NCBI RefSeq assembly: GCF_001293525.1
Contig: NZ_BBYR01000076.1
Location: 1 to 64,000, forward strand
Reading direction: 5' to 3'
DNA length: 64,000 nt
Source of the DNA: Pseudideonella sakaiensis
Lineage (GTDB): Bacteria; Pseudomonadota; Gammaproteobacteria; Burkholderiales; Burkholderiaceae_C
Shown: positions 1 through 12,902 of the stretch, in pieces
How the letters are laid out: every line of letters starts with the position of its first letter
Position numbering within the stretch: position 1 is the first letter of the stretch
Position numbers and translations under genes: made by a program
Notes under the pieces: generated by a model
Seen by the model: the letters and a program-made list of their open reading frames with translations, nothing else
What the model was told of the DNA's origin: nothing
Databases searched by the model: none

Positions 1-866
1 CAGCCGATGTCGCTGGTGGAGAAATAGGTTTCGCCGGCGCGGCCCTGGAAGATGTGGCGGATGCTGGCCGCCAGCGCCACGGCGTAGCCGCCCACGTCGC
101 GCTGCACGCCCTTGGGGCGGCCGGTGGTGCCGCTGGTGTAGAGCGTGTAGCTGACCGCGTCGGACGCGAGCCAGGTGCAGGGGACGGCGACGCCAGCCAG
201 GCGCTCGCGCAGCGCCGCGTGGTCCACGTCGCGGCCCTCGACGCGCGTCATCGGGGCCAGGCCCCGGTCCACCAGCAGCACCCGCGCCGGCTTGTGCCGC
301 GCCAGCGCGATCGCCTCGTCGAGCAGCGGCTTGTAGGGCACGACCTTGCCCGCGCGGCTGCCGGCGTCGGCACTGACCACCACCACCGGCTCGGCATCGT
401 CGATCCGGCTGGCGAGGCTGTGGCTCGCGAAACCGCCGAAGACCACCGAGTGGATCGCGCCGATGCGCGCGCACGCGAGCATCGCGAACGCGGCCTCGGC
501 GATCATCGGCATGTAGATCAGCACCCGGTCGCCCTGGCGCACGCCCAGCTCCAGCAGCGCCGCGGCCATGCGCTGCACCTCGTCGTGCAGCTCGGCAAAG
601 GTGTAGACGCGCTCGGTACCGGTCTCGGTGGAGACCGCGATGACCGCGGCCTGGTCCGCCCGCGCCGCGAGGTGACGGTCGACCGCGTTGTGGCAGAGGT
701 TGGTCTCGCCGCCGACGAACCAGCGCGTGAAGGGCGCGCGGCTGTCGTCGCAGACGCGCTCGAAGGGCCGGTGCCAGTCGATCAGCGCGGCCTGCTCGCG
801 CCAGAACCCGTCCGGGTCGTCGATCGAACGCCGATAGAACGCTGCGTAGCCGTCGTGGGCTGCCAT
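1..866 (-). CDS. prpE: Propionyl-CoA synthetase (propionate-CoA ligase), 5' part only
   Basis: This AMP-forming acyl-CoA synthetase activates propionate to propionyl-CoA in the cytoplasm, usually feeding the methylcitrate pathway. About 288 N-terminal residues are visible and the gene runs off the left edge. The protein begins MAAHDGYAAFYRRSIDDP and carries the adenylation P-loop YTLYTSGTTGRPKGV. This is followed by QRDVGGYAVAL, which is characteristic of PrpE rather than acetyl-CoA synthetase. The ATG at 866 is preceded by an AGGAGA ribosome binding site about 8 bases upstream. The gene is divergent from the NlpC/P60 gene across a 212-bp region containing a perfect 8-bp dyad. Identification as PrpE is firm for the visible part. 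The catalytic C-terminal domain is outside the window. Confidence 0.9.
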   Translation of the reverse strand, partial: MAAHDGYAAFYRRSIDDPDGFWREQAALIDWHRPFERVCDDSRAPFTRWFVGGETNLCHNAVDRHLAARADQAAVIAVSTETGTERVYTFAELHDEVQRMAAALLELGVRQGDRVLIYMPMIAEAAFAMLACARIGAIHSVVFGGFASHSLASRIDDAEPVVVVSADAGSRAGKVVPYKPLLDEAIALARHKPARVLLVDRGLAPMTRVEGRDVDHAALRERLAGVAVPCTWLASDAVSYTLYTSGTTGRPKGVQRDVGGYAVALAASIRHIFQGRAGETYFSTSDIG

Positions 867-965
867 GGCCTGAGTCTCCTGTCAAATCTTGGGGGCATTT
901 CAAGCGCCCGCGCTGACGCGCCCCTGACAGGTGCGCGACGGCCCGGACCGGCCGGGCAGGCACGC

Positions 966-994
966 TTCTTGAAACTGCAGGCCGCGTTCAAGAA
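966..994. promoter_or_regulatory. Inverted repeat TTCTTGAA-N13-TTCAAGAA, candidate operator
   Basis: Two perfectly complementary 8-bp arms (966-973 and 987-994) lie between divergent prpE and the NlpC/P60 gene. Their starts are 21 bp apart, two helical turns, which suits a dimeric regulator. A third TTCAAG half-site lies at 899-904. The dyad is about 100 bp upstream of the prpE start and about 50 bp upstream of the NlpC gene -35 box. The repeat is seen directly; operator function is inference. Confidence 0.45.
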
Positions 995-1042
995 CCCATG
1001 CTAACTGGCTGTCGCCAAAGGGTTTTTGCCCATCTTTCCGGG

Positions 1043-1071
1043 TTGACGACCGGCCGATGCACCGATATCCT
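1043..1071 (+). promoter_or_regulatory. Sigma70-type promoter of the NlpC/P60 gene
   Basis: TTGACG (1043-1048) and TATCCT (1066-1071) are separated by exactly 17 bp. The expected transcription start, about 1078, falls next to the ATG at 1079. The message would therefore be leaderless or nearly so, which supports that start codon over an in-frame ATG at 998. Confidence 0.6.
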
Positions 1072-1078
1072 GCGCGCC

Positions 1079-1753
1079 ATGCTGCGATCCGGTAACGATT
1101 TTTCACGGAATCTGGCGGTCGCAGCAGGGCTGGCCGCCCTGCTCGGCTGCCTGGCCGCACCGGCCACGGCGGCCCCTGCCGAAGAGCTCGATCCCGTCCG
1201 CAAGTTGTTGATCGACAAGGGCTTGTTGCCCGCGGGCGGTCTGCCATCCGGCGCCGGGAACAGCCTCGGCGGCTCCGAATTCGTCGGCCCGCTGCCCCGG
1301 CCCGGTCTCGCCGAGCAGGTGCGTGACCGCGCGTCGGACATGGTCCTGACGGCGATGAACTTCCTCGGCGTGCCCTACCGCCGGGGTGGCAACAGCGAGG
1401 AGAGCGGCTTCGACTGCAGCGGCTTCACCCGCCACATCTTCGAGATGAGCCTCGGCCTGGTGCTGCCGCGCCGGGCGGACGAGCAGGCCCGCGCCAGCGG
1501 CCTGGTCGACATCCGGCGCGAGGACCTGCGGCCCGGCGACCTGGTGTTCTTCAACACGCTGCGGCGCACCTTCTCGCACGTGGGCATCTACATCGGCGAG
1601 GGCAAGTTCATCCACTCGCCGAGCGCCGGCGGCCGCGTCCGCGTCGAGGACATGCGGATGAGCTACTGGAACGCCCGCTTCACGGGTGCGCGGCGGGCCG
1701 AGACGATGAACGTCGCGGCCGAGACCCAGCTCAACCCGCCGACCGCGCGCTGA
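1079..1753 (+). CDS. Exported NlpC/P60-family peptidoglycan endopeptidase
   Basis: A 224-residue exported cysteine peptidase expected to cleave stem-peptide bonds of peptidoglycan. A signal sequence (residues 1-32, hydrophobic core [17 protein letters not shown]) is followed by a linker and one C-terminal NlpC/P60 domain from about residue 83. The catalytic Cys113 lies in [10 protein letters not shown] and His167 in [11 protein letters not shown]. His179 in [10 protein letters not shown] is a plausible third residue. LLGC at 21-24 resembles a weak lipobox, so a lipoprotein is possible, although the AxA-type site near residues 30-32 looks better. The start at 1079 is preferred because a good promoter sits directly upstream. 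No partner gene is adjacent. The family is certain; the exact bond cleaved is not shown. Confidence 0.85.
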   Translation: MLRSGNDFSRNLAVAAGLAALLGCLAAPATAAPAEELDPVRKLLIDKGLLPAGGLPSGAGNSLGGSEFVGPLPRPGLAEQVRDRASDMVLTAMNFLGVPYRRGGNSEESGFDCSGFTRHIFEMSLGLVLPRRADEQARASGLVDIRREDLRPGDLVFFNTLRRTFSHVGIYIGEGKFIHSPSAGGRVRVEDMRMSYWNARFTGARRAETMNVAAETQLNPPTAR

Positions 1754-1849
1754 GCGACGGCCGGCGGCCCGCCCCCGGGCTTGCGTCAGCGGCGCCGCCA
1801 GGCGGCCCGCGAGAGACCCCGCCCGGCACAGCGGCGAGCGCGCAGGCGG

Positions 1850-1855
1850 CACAAT
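1850..1855 (+). promoter_or_regulatory. Candidate -10 box of moaA
   Basis: CACAAT followed by CCCGG lies 22 bases upstream of the moaA ATG at 1878, with an expected transcription start near 1862. This disfavours the in-frame GTG at 1860, which would precede the transcript. No clear -35 is visible. The same -10/CCCGG arrangement recurs elsewhere in the window. Confidence 0.4.
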
Positions 1856-1877
1856 CCCGGTGCGCCTCCTTCTTCCG

Positions 1878-2996
1878 ATGACCGACCGCATCATCCCCCT
1901 CGCCGACCTGCGCGTGCGCGCCGCGGTGCCGGCCATCCCCGACCAGCCCCAGCCCCCCACCGGCCTGCTGTCGGACCGGCTCGGCCGGCCGCTGCGCGAC
2001 CTGCGGATCTCGGTCACCGACCGCTGCAACTTCCGCTGCAGCTACTGCATGCCGAAGGACGTCTTCGACAAGCACTACGCCTTCCTGCCGCAGCCCTCGC
2101 TGCTGAGCTTCGAGGAGATCACCCGCAGCGCGGCGCTGTTCGCCGCGCACGGCGTGCAGAAGATCCGGCTGACCGGCGGCGAGCCGCTGCTGCGCAAGGA
2201 CCTGGACCGGCTGATCGCGATGCTGGCGGCGCTGCGCGGCGCCGACGGTCAGCCCCTGGACCTCACCCTCACGACCAACGGCTCGCTGCTGCGCCGCAAG
2301 GCCGCGGCGCTGAAGGCGGCCGGCCTGCAGCGCGTGACCGTCAGCCTCGATGGCCTGGACGACGCGGTCTTCCGCCGCATGAACGACGTCGACTTTCCGG
2401 TGGCCGAGGTGCTGGCCGGCATCGAGGAGGCACGGCGGGTCGGGCTGGGCCCGATCAAGGTCAACATGGTGGTCAAGCGGGGCACCAACGAGCACGAGAT
2501 CCTGCCGATGGCGCGCCACTTCCGCGGCAGCGGCGTGGTGCTGCGCTTCATCGAGTACATGGACGTCGGCGCCACCAACGGCTGGCGCCTCGACGAGGTG
2601 CTGCCGTCGGCGGAGGTGCTGCGCCGGCTGTCGGCGGTGTATCCGCTGCGGCCGCTGGAGGCGAGCCAGCCCGGCGAGACCGCCGAGCGCTGGGCCTACG
2701 CCGACGGCGCCGGCGAGATCGGCCTGATCTCCTCGGTGACACAGGCCTTCTGCGGCGACTGCAACCGGGCCCGCCTGTCCACCGAGGGCAAGCTCTTCCT
2801 GTGCCTGTTCGCCAGCCAGGGCCACGACCTGCGCGCGCTGCTGCGCGGCGGCTGCGACGATGCGCAGATCGCCGCGGCGATCGGCCTGGTCTGGGCCGGC
2901 CGCGAGGACCGCTACTCCGAGCAACGCGCCGCCCAGCCGCCCGACACCGATCCCGGCGCGCCGCGCCGGGTCGAGATGCACTACATCGGCGGCTGA
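1878..2996 (+). CDS. moaA: GTP 3',8-cyclase (molybdenum cofactor biosynthesis protein A)
   Basis: This radical SAM enzyme of the first step of molybdopterin synthesis converts GTP to 3',8-cyclo-7,8-dihydro-GTP. The protein has 372 residues from the ATG at 1878. The N-terminal SAM-binding cluster cysteines are C50, C54 and C57 in [15 protein letters not shown]. The C-terminal GTP-binding cluster cysteines are C292, C295 and C309 ([10 protein letters not shown] and LFLCLF). The protein ends in YIGG; the C-terminal Gly-Gly tail is required in MoaA. All catalytic elements are intact. The gene is monocistronic here and converges on argG with 19 bp between stop codons. The slightly extended N-terminus (about 30 residues before [12 protein letters not shown]) is common in betaproteobacteria. 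Confidence 0.96.
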   Translation: MTDRIIPLADLRVRAAVPAIPDQPQPPTGLLSDRLGRPLRDLRISVTDRCNFRCSYCMPKDVFDKHYAFLPQPSLLSFEEITRSAALFAAHGVQKIRLTGGEPLLRKDLDRLIAMLAALRGADGQPLDLTLTTNGSLLRRKAAALKAAGLQRVTVSLDGLDDAVFRRMNDVDFPVAEVLAGIEEARRVGLGPIKVNMVVKRGTNEHEILPMARHFRGSGVVLRFIEYMDVGATNGWRLDEVLPSAEVLRRLSAVYPLRPLEASQPGETAERWAYADGAGEIGLISSVTQAFCGDCNRARLSTEGKLFLCLFASQGHDLRALLRGGCDDAQIAAAIGLVWAGREDRYSEQRAAQPPDTDPGAPRRVEMHYIGG

Positions 2997-3015
2997 GCGC
3001 CGCCGCCCCGGCCCG

Positions 3016-6790
<3,775 letters not shown>

Positions 6791-7007
6791 GAGAAAGCTC
6801 CGTGATGTGGGGAAATCGGTGCTTCTCGCCGCCGGGGGGCCGGTCCCGAGCCTCGCTCCAGGGACCCGGCCGGGCGCAGCTCCGCGGGCCCGGCACGGCG
6901 GGCCACGAGACGGAACGGGAGCGGGCGCATGCGCGGGGCGGATCGGCGGCGCCACACGGCGCCGCGACAGGGATGTGACAGACCTCGGGATTCTACGGGA
7001 GTGTGCC

Positions 7008-7013
7008 TATGAT
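7008..7013 (+). promoter_or_regulatory. Candidate -10 box of ppsR
   Basis: TATGAT lies so that transcription would start at about position 7020, the A of the ppsR ATG, predicting a leaderless message. The 6 bases between are all C after TATGAT. No convincing -35 box is visible at 17 bp spacing. Confidence 0.4.
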
Positions 7014-7019
7014 CCCCCC

Positions 7020-7859
7020 ATGGACAGCCGCCAACCGCCGCCCTCCCGCACCGTCTTCTTCGTGTCCGACGGCACCGGGATCACCGCCGAGACCTTCGGC
7101 AACTCGATCCTGAACCAGTTCACGATCCGCACGCGCCACGTGCGGCGACCGTTCATCGACACCGCCGACAAGGCCCACCAGGTGGTGCGCGAGATCAACC
7201 ACACCGCGGAGCTGGAGGGGCGGCGCCCGATCGTCTTCCTGACCCTGATCGACCGCGAGGTGCTGGAGGTCGTGAAGACGCACAGCCGCGGCCTGGTGAT
7301 GGACATGTTCGGCACCTTCATCGCGCCGCTGGAGTCGGAGTTCGGCATGACCTCCAACCACCGCGTCGGCCGTTTCTCCGACGTGGCGCGCAGCCAGCAG
7401 TACACCGACCGCATCGAGGCGATCAACTTCTCGCTCGAGCACGACGACGGCCAGTCGGCGAAGAACCTGGCCGAGGCCGACGTGATCCTGATCGGCGTCA
7501 GCCGCAGCGGCAAGACGCCGACCTCGCTCTACCTCGCGATGCAGCACGGCATCAAGGCGGCCAACTACCCGCTGATCCCGGAGGACTTCGAGCGCGGGCG
7601 CTTCCCGGCCTCGCTCGCGCCTTACAAGAAGAAATGCTTCGGCCTGACGATCGACCCGATGCGTCTGCACCAGATCCGCAGCGAACGGCGGCCCAACAGC
7701 GGCTATGCCTCGCTCGAGAACTGCCGCCGCGAGGTCAAGGACGCCGAGCTGATGATGCGGCGCGAGGGCATCGCCTGGCTCTCGTCGACCCACAAGTCGA
7801 TCGAGGAGATCGCGACCACGATCCTGAGCGACGTGCGCCCGGACCGGCTCACGTACTAG
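7020..7859 (+). CDS. ppsR: PEP synthase regulatory protein (bifunctional kinase/pyrophosphorylase)
   Basis: A DUF299-family enzyme that inactivates PEP synthase by ADP-dependent phosphorylation of a threonine and reactivates it by phosphate-dependent dephosphorylation. The protein has 279 residues and starts MDSRQPPPSRTVFFVSDGTG. The P-loop is GVSRSGKT at residues 159-166, followed by TPTSLYLA. LTIDPMRLHQIRSERRP near the C-terminus is also typical. The divergent neighbour is ppsA, the known target. The ATG at 7020 has no ribosome binding site and sits right at the predicted transcription start. The stop codon TAG (7857-7859) overlaps the stop of the convergent methyltransferase gene. Confidence 0.95.
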   Translation: MDSRQPPPSRTVFFVSDGTGITAETFGNSILNQFTIRTRHVRRPFIDTADKAHQVVREINHTAELEGRRPIVFLTLIDREVLEVVKTHSRGLVMDMFGTFIAPLESEFGMTSNHRVGRFSDVARSQQYTDRIEAINFSLEHDDGQSAKNLAEADVILIGVSRSGKTPTSLYLAMQHGIKAANYPLIPEDFERGRFPASLAPYKKKCFGLTIDPMRLHQIRSERRPNSGYASLENCRREVKDAELMMRREGIAWLSSTHKSIEEIATTILSDVRPDRLTY

Positions 7860-8713
7860 CCGGGCCCCGCGCGGCCGCGCTGTCGCGCCGACTCGTAGAA
7901 GCAGACGCTCGCCGCCGCGGCGACGTTCAGCGACTCCAGCCCGCCCGGCTGCGGAATGCGCAGGCACCGCGTCGCGCGCGCCTGCAGCGCCGGCGCCAAG
8001 CCCTGGCCCTCGTGGCCCAACAGCCAGGCGCAGGGCCAGGGCAGCGGCACCGCGTCGATCGCCTCGGGCGCATGCGAGCTGGTCGCCAGCAGCGGCAGGC
8101 CCAGGCCGTCCAGCGCCTCGGGGCCGGCCTGCTCCACCAGGTGCAGCGCGAAATGCGCACCCATGCCGGCCCGCAGCACCTTCGGCGACCACAGCGCCGC
8201 GGTGCCGCCCAGCGCGACGACCTGCTCGAAGCCGAAGGCCGCCGCGCTGCGCAGCAGCGTGCCGACGTTGCCGGCATCCTGCAGGCGGTCCAGCACGACG
8301 GTCGGCCGGCCCGGCCGCAGGCCGGCCGGTGCCGACCAGGGCAGCTCGAAGGCGATCGGCGGCGCCGAATCCATCGCGCTGAGCCCGGCCATCAGCGGCG
8401 CGGGCAGGCACAGCACGGCCTCGGCGGTCTGCGCGAGCGCGCGCCGCGCCGGCTGGGCCCAGGCCGCCTCGTCGATCACGGCCAGGCGCGCGCGCCGCCC
8501 GCGCTGCACCGCCTCCTGGCACAGGTGCTCGCCTTCGAGCCAGACGGCGCCCTCGCGCCGGTAGGCCGCCGGCTCGTGCGCGAGACGCCGCAGCCGCTGG
8601 TAGGTCGGGTTCGCGCGGGAGCGGATCTCGCGCGGCGCCGGCGGGGCGCCCGCGGGCAGCGGGGCCGGCGCCGGCGGCCGGTCGTCGCGCGGCGCGCGGC
8701 CGGGCGGGCTCAC
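7856..8713 (-). CDS. SpoU/TrmH-family RNA 2'-O-methyltransferase
   Basis: A 285-residue SPOUT-fold methyltransferase, probably acting on rRNA. An N-terminal substrate-binding segment ([15 protein letters not shown]) precedes the knotted catalytic domain. The three SpoU motifs are present: [18 protein letters not shown] (motif 1), [10 protein letters not shown] (motif 2) and [17 protein letters not shown] (motif 3). The start is a GTG at 8713 that overlaps the rnhB stop (GTGA), implying translational coupling. It is the last gene of the rpsB-to-lpx run. The exact nucleotide modified cannot be read from sequence; the N-terminal domain is more like the TsnR/YsgA branch than RlmB. Confidence 0.88.
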   Translation of the reverse strand: MSPPGRAPRDDRPPAPAPLPAGAPPAPREIRSRANPTYQRLRRLAHEPAAYRREGAVWLEGEHLCQEAVQRGRRARLAVIDEAAWAQPARRALAQTAEAVLCLPAPLMAGLSAMDSAPPIAFELPWSAPAGLRPGRPTVVLDRLQDAGNVGTLLRSAAAFGFEQVVALGGTAALWSPKVLRAGMGAHFALHLVEQAGPEALDGLGLPLLATSSHAPEAIDAVPLPWPCAWLLGHEGQGLAPALQARATRCLRIPQPGGLESLNVAAAASVCFYESARQRGRAGPG

Positions 8714-9381
8714 TCCAGCCCCTGCAGCAGGTCGCCGTTGCGGTGCAGCGCCTCGGCCACCGGCGCGAAGCTGCGGCGGTGGTGCTCGCAGGCCCCGTGC
8801 TCGCGCAGCGCCTGCAGGTGGGCCGCGGTGGAATAGCCCTTGTGCAGCGCGAAGCCGTACTGCGGGTGCGCGGCATGCAGCGCTGCGCAGAGCTGGTCGC
8901 GGTGCACCTTGGCGAGGATGGACGCGGCGGCGATCGCGGCCACCTTCGCGTCGCCCTGCACCACCGCCTCGACGCTCAGCTCGAGCACGGGCGTGCGGTT
9001 GCCGTCGATCAGCACGTGCTGCGGACGCAGCCGCAGGCCCAGCACTGCGCGCCGCATCGCCAGCAGCGTGGCCTGCAGGATGTTCAGGCGGTCGATCTCC
9101 TCGACGCTCGCCTCGGCGACGCTGCAGCACAGCGCCTTGGCGCGGATCTCGTCGGCCAGCGCCTCGCGGCGCAGCGCGCTGAGCTGCTTGGAGTCGCGCA
9201 GGCCACGCACCGGGCGGCGCTCGTCGAGGATGACCGCCGCGGCCACCACCGGGCCGGCCAGCGGGCCGCGGCCGGCCTCGTCGACGCCGGCCAGCAGGCC
9301 GGCACAGTCGCCCCAGCGCAGCGCCGGCGGGCGGCCGGCGCGGCGCCGGCGCGGCGGCGGTGCGCGCCGTTCAGCGGCCAA
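8710..9381 (-). CDS. rnhB: Ribonuclease HII, TTG start
   Basis: Removes ribonucleotides from DNA by nicking RNA-DNA hybrids. The protein has 223 residues and carries the metal-binding signature [19 protein letters not shown] near residue 32. Further conserved acidic positions follow in the middle of the protein ([10 protein letters not shown]). The only available start before the conserved domain is a TTG at 9381. A GGAGG box lies 6 bases before it, so I accept it as the real initiator. The gene overlaps the end of lpxB by 11 bp, as is common for lpxB-rnhB in proteobacteria. The arginine- and proline-rich first 20 residues are a lineage-specific tail. Confidence 0.93.
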   Translation of the reverse strand: MAAERRAPPPRRRRAGRPPALRWGDCAGLLAGVDEAGRGPLAGPVVAAAVILDERRPVRGLRDSKQLSALRREALADEIRAKALCCSVAEASVEEIDRLNILQATLLAMRRAVLGLRLRPQHVLIDGNRTPVLELSVEAVVQGDAKVAAIAAASILAKVHRDQLCAALHAAHPQYGFALHKGYSTAAHLQALREHGACEHHRRSFAPVAEALHRNGDLLQGLE

Positions 9382-10519
9382 GCAGGGCCTCCATCACCGC
9401 GGTGGCGGCCGCGCCGGTGTCGCGGCGCAGCAGCGTGTGCAGGGCGTCGAAGCGCGCGGCCAGGCGGGCGGTGGCCGCCGGGTCGTCCAGCCAGGCGAAG
9501 CCGGCGCGGGCGATGCCTGCCGGCGTGGCCGCGTCCTGGATCAGCTCCGGCACCGCGAAGTCCTCCAGCAGGATGTTCGGCAGGCCGACCCAGGGCTGCA
9601 GCTGCTTGCGCTTCATCATCCACCAGCTCAGCGGGTTCATCCAGTACACGATGACCATCGGCCGCTTGAAGAGCGCCGCCTCCAGCGTCGCGGTGCCGCT
9701 GGCCACCAGCGCCAGGTCGCAAGCTGCCAGCACCTCGTGCGAGCGCCCGTCGACCCGGTCCAGCGGCAGGCCCGGGTGCGCGGCGCACAGCGGGTCCAGC
9801 AGGTCGCGCAGGCCCGGCGCCGCCGGCAGCAGGAAGCGCAGGGCCGGCCGGGCGCGGTGCATCTCGGCGGCCGCGGCCAGCAGGCGCGGCGCGATCGCGG
9901 TGATCTCCGAGCGACGGCTGCCGGGCAGCAGCGCGACCAGCGTGGCCTCCGGCGGCTGCCCGAGCGCCGCGCGCGCGGCGGCGCGCGGTGGCTGCAGCGG
10001 GATCGCGTCGGCCAGCGGGTGGCCGACATAGCTCGCGGGGATGCCGGCGCGTTCGTAGATCGCGGGCTCGAAGGGGAAGATGCACAGCACGTGGTCGACC
10101 GCGCGCCGGATCTGGTGGATGCGCTCGCCGCGCCAGGCCCAGATCGACGGGCTGACGAAGTGCACCGTCTTCAGGCCATGGGCCTTCAGGCGCTCCTCCA
10201 GGCCGAGGTTGAAATCCGGCGCATCGACGCCGACGAAGGCATCCGGGCGCTCGCGCAGCAGGCGCTCGGCGAGCGCGCGCCGGATCCCGACGATCTCGCG
10301 GAAATGCCGCAGCACCTCGACGTAGCCGCGCACCGCCAGCTTGTGGTGGGGCCACCACGCGTCGAAACCCTGGGCGGCCATCGCCGGACCGCCGATGCCG
10401 GCGGCGCTCAGCGCCGGCCAGCGCCGGCGCAGGCCGCCGAGCAGCAGCCCGGCGAGCAGGTCGCCGGAGGCCTCGCCGGCGACCATCGCGAGCCGGGGCG
10501 CATCGGCCGGGGGCGGCAT
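9371..10519 (-). CDS. lpxB: Lipid-A-disaccharide synthase
   Basis: This peripheral inner-membrane glycosyltransferase (family GT19) joins UDP-diacylglucosamine and lipid X to form the lipid A disaccharide. The protein has 382 residues, a normal length. The N-terminus [18 protein letters not shown] contains the conserved GExSGD element. [18 protein letters not shown] is the LpxB block, and [13 protein letters not shown] is the nucleotide-sugar binding end. It lies 32 bp downstream of lpxA and overlaps rnhB. Start ATG at 10519 ([19 protein letters not shown]). Confidence 0.96.
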   Translation of the reverse strand: MPPPADAPRLAMVAGEASGDLLAGLLLGGLRRRWPALSAAGIGGPAMAAQGFDAWWPHHKLAVRGYVEVLRHFREIVGIRRALAERLLRERPDAFVGVDAPDFNLGLEERLKAHGLKTVHFVSPSIWAWRGERIHQIRRAVDHVLCIFPFEPAIYERAGIPASYVGHPLADAIPLQPPRAAARAALGQPPEATLVALLPGSRRSEITAIAPRLLAAAAEMHRARPALRFLLPAAPGLRDLLDPLCAAHPGLPLDRVDGRSHEVLAACDLALVASGTATLEAALFKRPMVIVYWMNPLSWWMMKRKQLQPWVGLPNILLEDFAVPELIQDAATPAGIARAGFAWLDDPAATARLAARFDALHTLLRRDTGAAATAVMEALLGR

Positions 10520-10551
10520 GGTCGGCAGCGGGCGGCGCGCGGGCGCGGCGC

Positions 10552-11340
10552 TCAGCGCACCACGCCGCGCGTGGCACCGGCGAGGAAGCCGGCCATCAGC
10601 GCGACGTCGTCCCGGCCGGCCTCGTCCTCGCCGTCGAGCGTGCCGATCGCCTCGCAGGCCTTCGCGAAGGTCAGGCCGTCGCGGTAGAGCAGGCGGTGCA
10701 TCTGCTTGATGCGCGCGATGCGGGCCGGCCCGAAGCCACGCCGGCGCAAGCCCTCGGCATTGATGCCGTGCACCGCCAGCGGGTTGCCCGACACCGTCAT
10801 GTAGGGCGGCACGTCCTGGCTGACGTGGCTCTGGAAACCGAGCATCGCATGCGCGCCCACCTTGCAGAACTGGTGGATGCCGCTGAGCCCGCCGACGATC
10901 ACCCAGTCGCCGACGTGCACATGGCCGGCCAGCGTGGCGTTGTTCGCGAGGATCGCGTTCGAGCCGAGCTGCACGTCGTGCGCCAGGTGGACGTAGGCCA
11001 TGACCCAGTTGTCGTCGCCGACGCGGGTGACGCCCGCGTCCTGCGCGGTGCCGAGGTTGAAGGTGCAGAACTCGCGGATCGTGTTGCGGTCGCCGATCGA
11101 CAGCGCGGTCGGCTCGCCGGCGTACTTCTTGTCCTGCGGCGCCGCGCCGAGCGAACAGAACTGGAAGATGCGGTTGTCGCGGCCGATGCGGGTGCGGCCC
11201 TCGATCACGCAGTGCGGGCCGATGCGGCTGCCGCTGCCGATCGAGACCTCGGGGCCGATCAGCGTGTAGGCGCCGACCTCGACGTCCTCGGCCAGCTCGG
11301 CCGCCGGGTCGACGATCGCGGTGGGGTGGATGCGGGCCAT
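10552..11340 (-). CDS. lpxA: UDP-N-acetylglucosamine acyltransferase
   Basis: Catalyses the first step of lipid A synthesis, transferring 3-hydroxyacyl from ACP to UDP-GlcNAc. The protein has 262 residues. It is a left-handed beta-helix with hexapeptide repeats (for example [21 protein letters not shown]). The catalytic histidine is His121 in [12 protein letters not shown], equivalent to His125 of E. coli. Start ATG at 11340 ([16 protein letters not shown]). The frame continues 14 codons upstream, but homology begins at MARIHPTA. It lies 17 bp downstream of fabZ within the lpxD-fabZ-lpxA-lpxB block. Confidence 0.97.
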   Translation of the reverse strand: MARIHPTAIVDPAAELAEDVEVGAYTLIGPEVSIGSGSRIGPHCVIEGRTRIGRDNRIFQFCSLGAAPQDKKYAGEPTALSIGDRNTIREFCTFNLGTAQDAGVTRVGDDNWVMAYVHLAHDVQLGSNAILANNATLAGHVHVGDWVIVGGLSGIHQFCKVGAHAMLGFQSHVSQDVPPYMTVSGNPLAVHGINAEGLRRRGFGPARIARIKQMHRLLYRDGLTFAKACEAIGTLDGEDEAGRDDVALMAGFLAGATRGVVR

Positions 11341-11357
11341 CGCAGCGCGGGCGGCGT

Positions 11358-11801
11358 TCAGTCGACGCGCCGCATCGTGCACATCAGCTCGGCCTCGACC
11401 GCGCGCTCCTCGCCGACGCGGGCCAGCGCCTTAAACTTGTAGATGCCGGACTTCGAGCGCAGCAGCTCGACCTCGAGGATCAGCTGGTCGCCCGGCTCGA
11501 CCGGGCGCTTGAAGCGGGCGCCGTCGATGCCGGCGAAGTAGTAGACGGTCTTGTCGTCGCTGTCCACGCCCATCGACGTGAAGGACAGCAGCGCGGCCGT
11601 CTGCGCCAGCGCCTCGAGCATCAGCACGCCCGGCATCACCGGCCGGTGCGGGAAGTGGCCGGTGAAATAGGGCTCGTTGATCGTCACGTTCTTCAGCGCG
11701 ACGATGCGCTTGCCGGCCTCCATCTCCAGCACCCGGTCGACGAGCAGGATCGGGTAGCGGTGCGGCAGCTTGCGGAGGATCTGGTGGATGTCCAAGGTCA
11801 T
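11358..11801 (-). CDS. fabZ: 3-hydroxyacyl-ACP dehydratase FabZ
   Basis: Dehydrates 3-hydroxyacyl-ACP during fatty acid elongation and competes with LpxA for the 3-hydroxyacyl-ACP pool. The protein has 147 residues in a single hotdog fold. The catalytic pair is His49 in [14 protein letters not shown] and Glu63 in MLEALAQ. The ATG at 11801 overlaps the lpxD stop by 4 bases (ATGA). Placement between lpxD and lpxA is the standard proteobacterial arrangement. Confidence 0.97.
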   Translation of the reverse strand: MTLDIHQILRKLPHRYPILLVDRVLEMEAGKRIVALKNVTINEPYFTGHFPHRPVMPGVLMLEALAQTAALLSFTSMGVDSDDKTVYYFAGIDGARFKRPVEPGDQLILEVELLRSKSGIYKFKALARVGEERAVEAELMCTMRRVD

Positions 11802-12865
11802 GGCGTGTTCTTGTCGGCCGCGCCGCGCTCGAGCGCCCGCAGGCGGTCGCGCAGGCCGTGCAGCTGGCGCAGCGTCGCGGCGTTCTTCTCCCAGGCCGCA
11901 TTGTCGTCGAAGGGGTAGACGCCGCTGTAGTGCCCCGGCTCGCGGATCGAGCGGGTGATGACGGTGAAGGCCGAGACGTTCACCCGGTCGGCGATGCGCA
12001 GGTGGCCGAGCACGACCGCGCCGCCGCCGAAGGTGCAGTGGGCACCGATCGTGGAGCTGCCCGCCACGCCGGCACAGGCGGCCATCGCGGTGTGCGCGCC
12101 GACGCGCACGTTGTGCGCGATCTGGATCAGGTTGTCGAACTTGACGCCGTCCTCGATCACCGTGTCGCCGAGCGCGCCGCGGTCGATGCAGGTGTTGGCG
12201 CCGAGCTCGACGTCGTCGCCGATGCGCACCGCGCCGAGCTGCTCGATCTTCTCCCAGCGCCCCTGGTCGGGCGCGAAGCCGAAGCCGTCGGCCCCGATCA
12301 CCACGCCGGCGTGGACGATCCCGCGCGCCCCGATGCGGCAGCGCTCGGCCAGCGTCACGCGCGACAGCAAGCGCGTGCCCTCCCCCACGCCCGCCCCGGC
12401 GCCGAGGTGGACGTGCGGCCCGAGCCAGGCGCCGGCGCCGACCGTGGCACCGGCCTCGATGACCACCAGCGGGCCGACGTGGGCCTCGGGATGGACCTCG
12501 GCCGACGGGTCGACGACCGCGCTCGGGTGGATGCCGGGCGTGTGCGCCGGCCGCTGCTGCCGGGCCCACCACTGGGTCAGGCGGGCGAAGCACAGGTAGG
12601 GGTCGGCACAGCGGATCACCGCGCGCTCGCGCGCGGCCTCCTCGGCCAGCGCAGGCGCGACGATCACACAGCCGGCGGCTGTGCCCGCCAGCTGGCTGCG
12701 GTAGCGCGGGTTCGCGAGGAAGGACAGCGTCGTCGCATCGGCGCCGTCGAGCGGGCCGAGGCGGGTGATGCGCCGCTCCGGGTCGCCGATCAGCTCGAGC
12801 GCGAGGCCGCGCGGATCGGCCGCCAGCGCCGCGACGATGTCACCGAGGCGGTGGCCGTCGCTCAC
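11798..12865 (-). CDS. lpxD: UDP-3-O-acylglucosamine N-acyltransferase
   Basis: Catalyses the third step of lipid A synthesis, N-acylating UDP-3-O-acylglucosamine. The protein has 355 residues. A uridine-binding N-terminal domain (about residues 1-100) precedes a hexapeptide-repeat beta-helix. [20 protein letters not shown] includes the catalytic histidine region, and [17 protein letters not shown] follows. The start is a GTG at 12865 (protein [17 protein letters not shown]); no ATG precedes the conserved region. It lies 37 bp downstream of the skp stop and overlaps fabZ by 4 bp. Confidence 0.95.
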   Translation of the reverse strand: MSDGHRLGDIVAALAADPRGLALELIGDPERRITRLGPLDGADATTLSFLANPRYRSQLAGTAAGCVIVAPALAEEAARERAVIRCADPYLCFARLTQWWARQQRPAHTPGIHPSAVVDPSAEVHPEAHVGPLVVIEAGATVGAGAWLGPHVHLGAGAGVGEGTRLLSRVTLAERCRIGARGIVHAGVVIGADGFGFAPDQGRWEKIEQLGAVRIGDDVELGANTCIDRGALGDTVIEDGVKFDNLIQIAHNVRVGAHTAMAACAGVAGSSTIGAHCTFGGGAVVLGHLRIADRVNVSAFTVITRSIREPGHYSGVYPFDDNAAWEKNAATLRQLHGLRDRLRALERGAADKNTP

Positions 12866-12902
12866 GGCCGCCCCGTGGGGCCGGACGACGCCCGGCCCGT
12901 GC

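Noticed and set aside
998-1078. Upstream ATG at 998 as the start of the NlpC/P60 gene
   Set aside because: It lies upstream of the -35/-10 promoter and would put 27 non-hydrophobic residues before the signal peptide.
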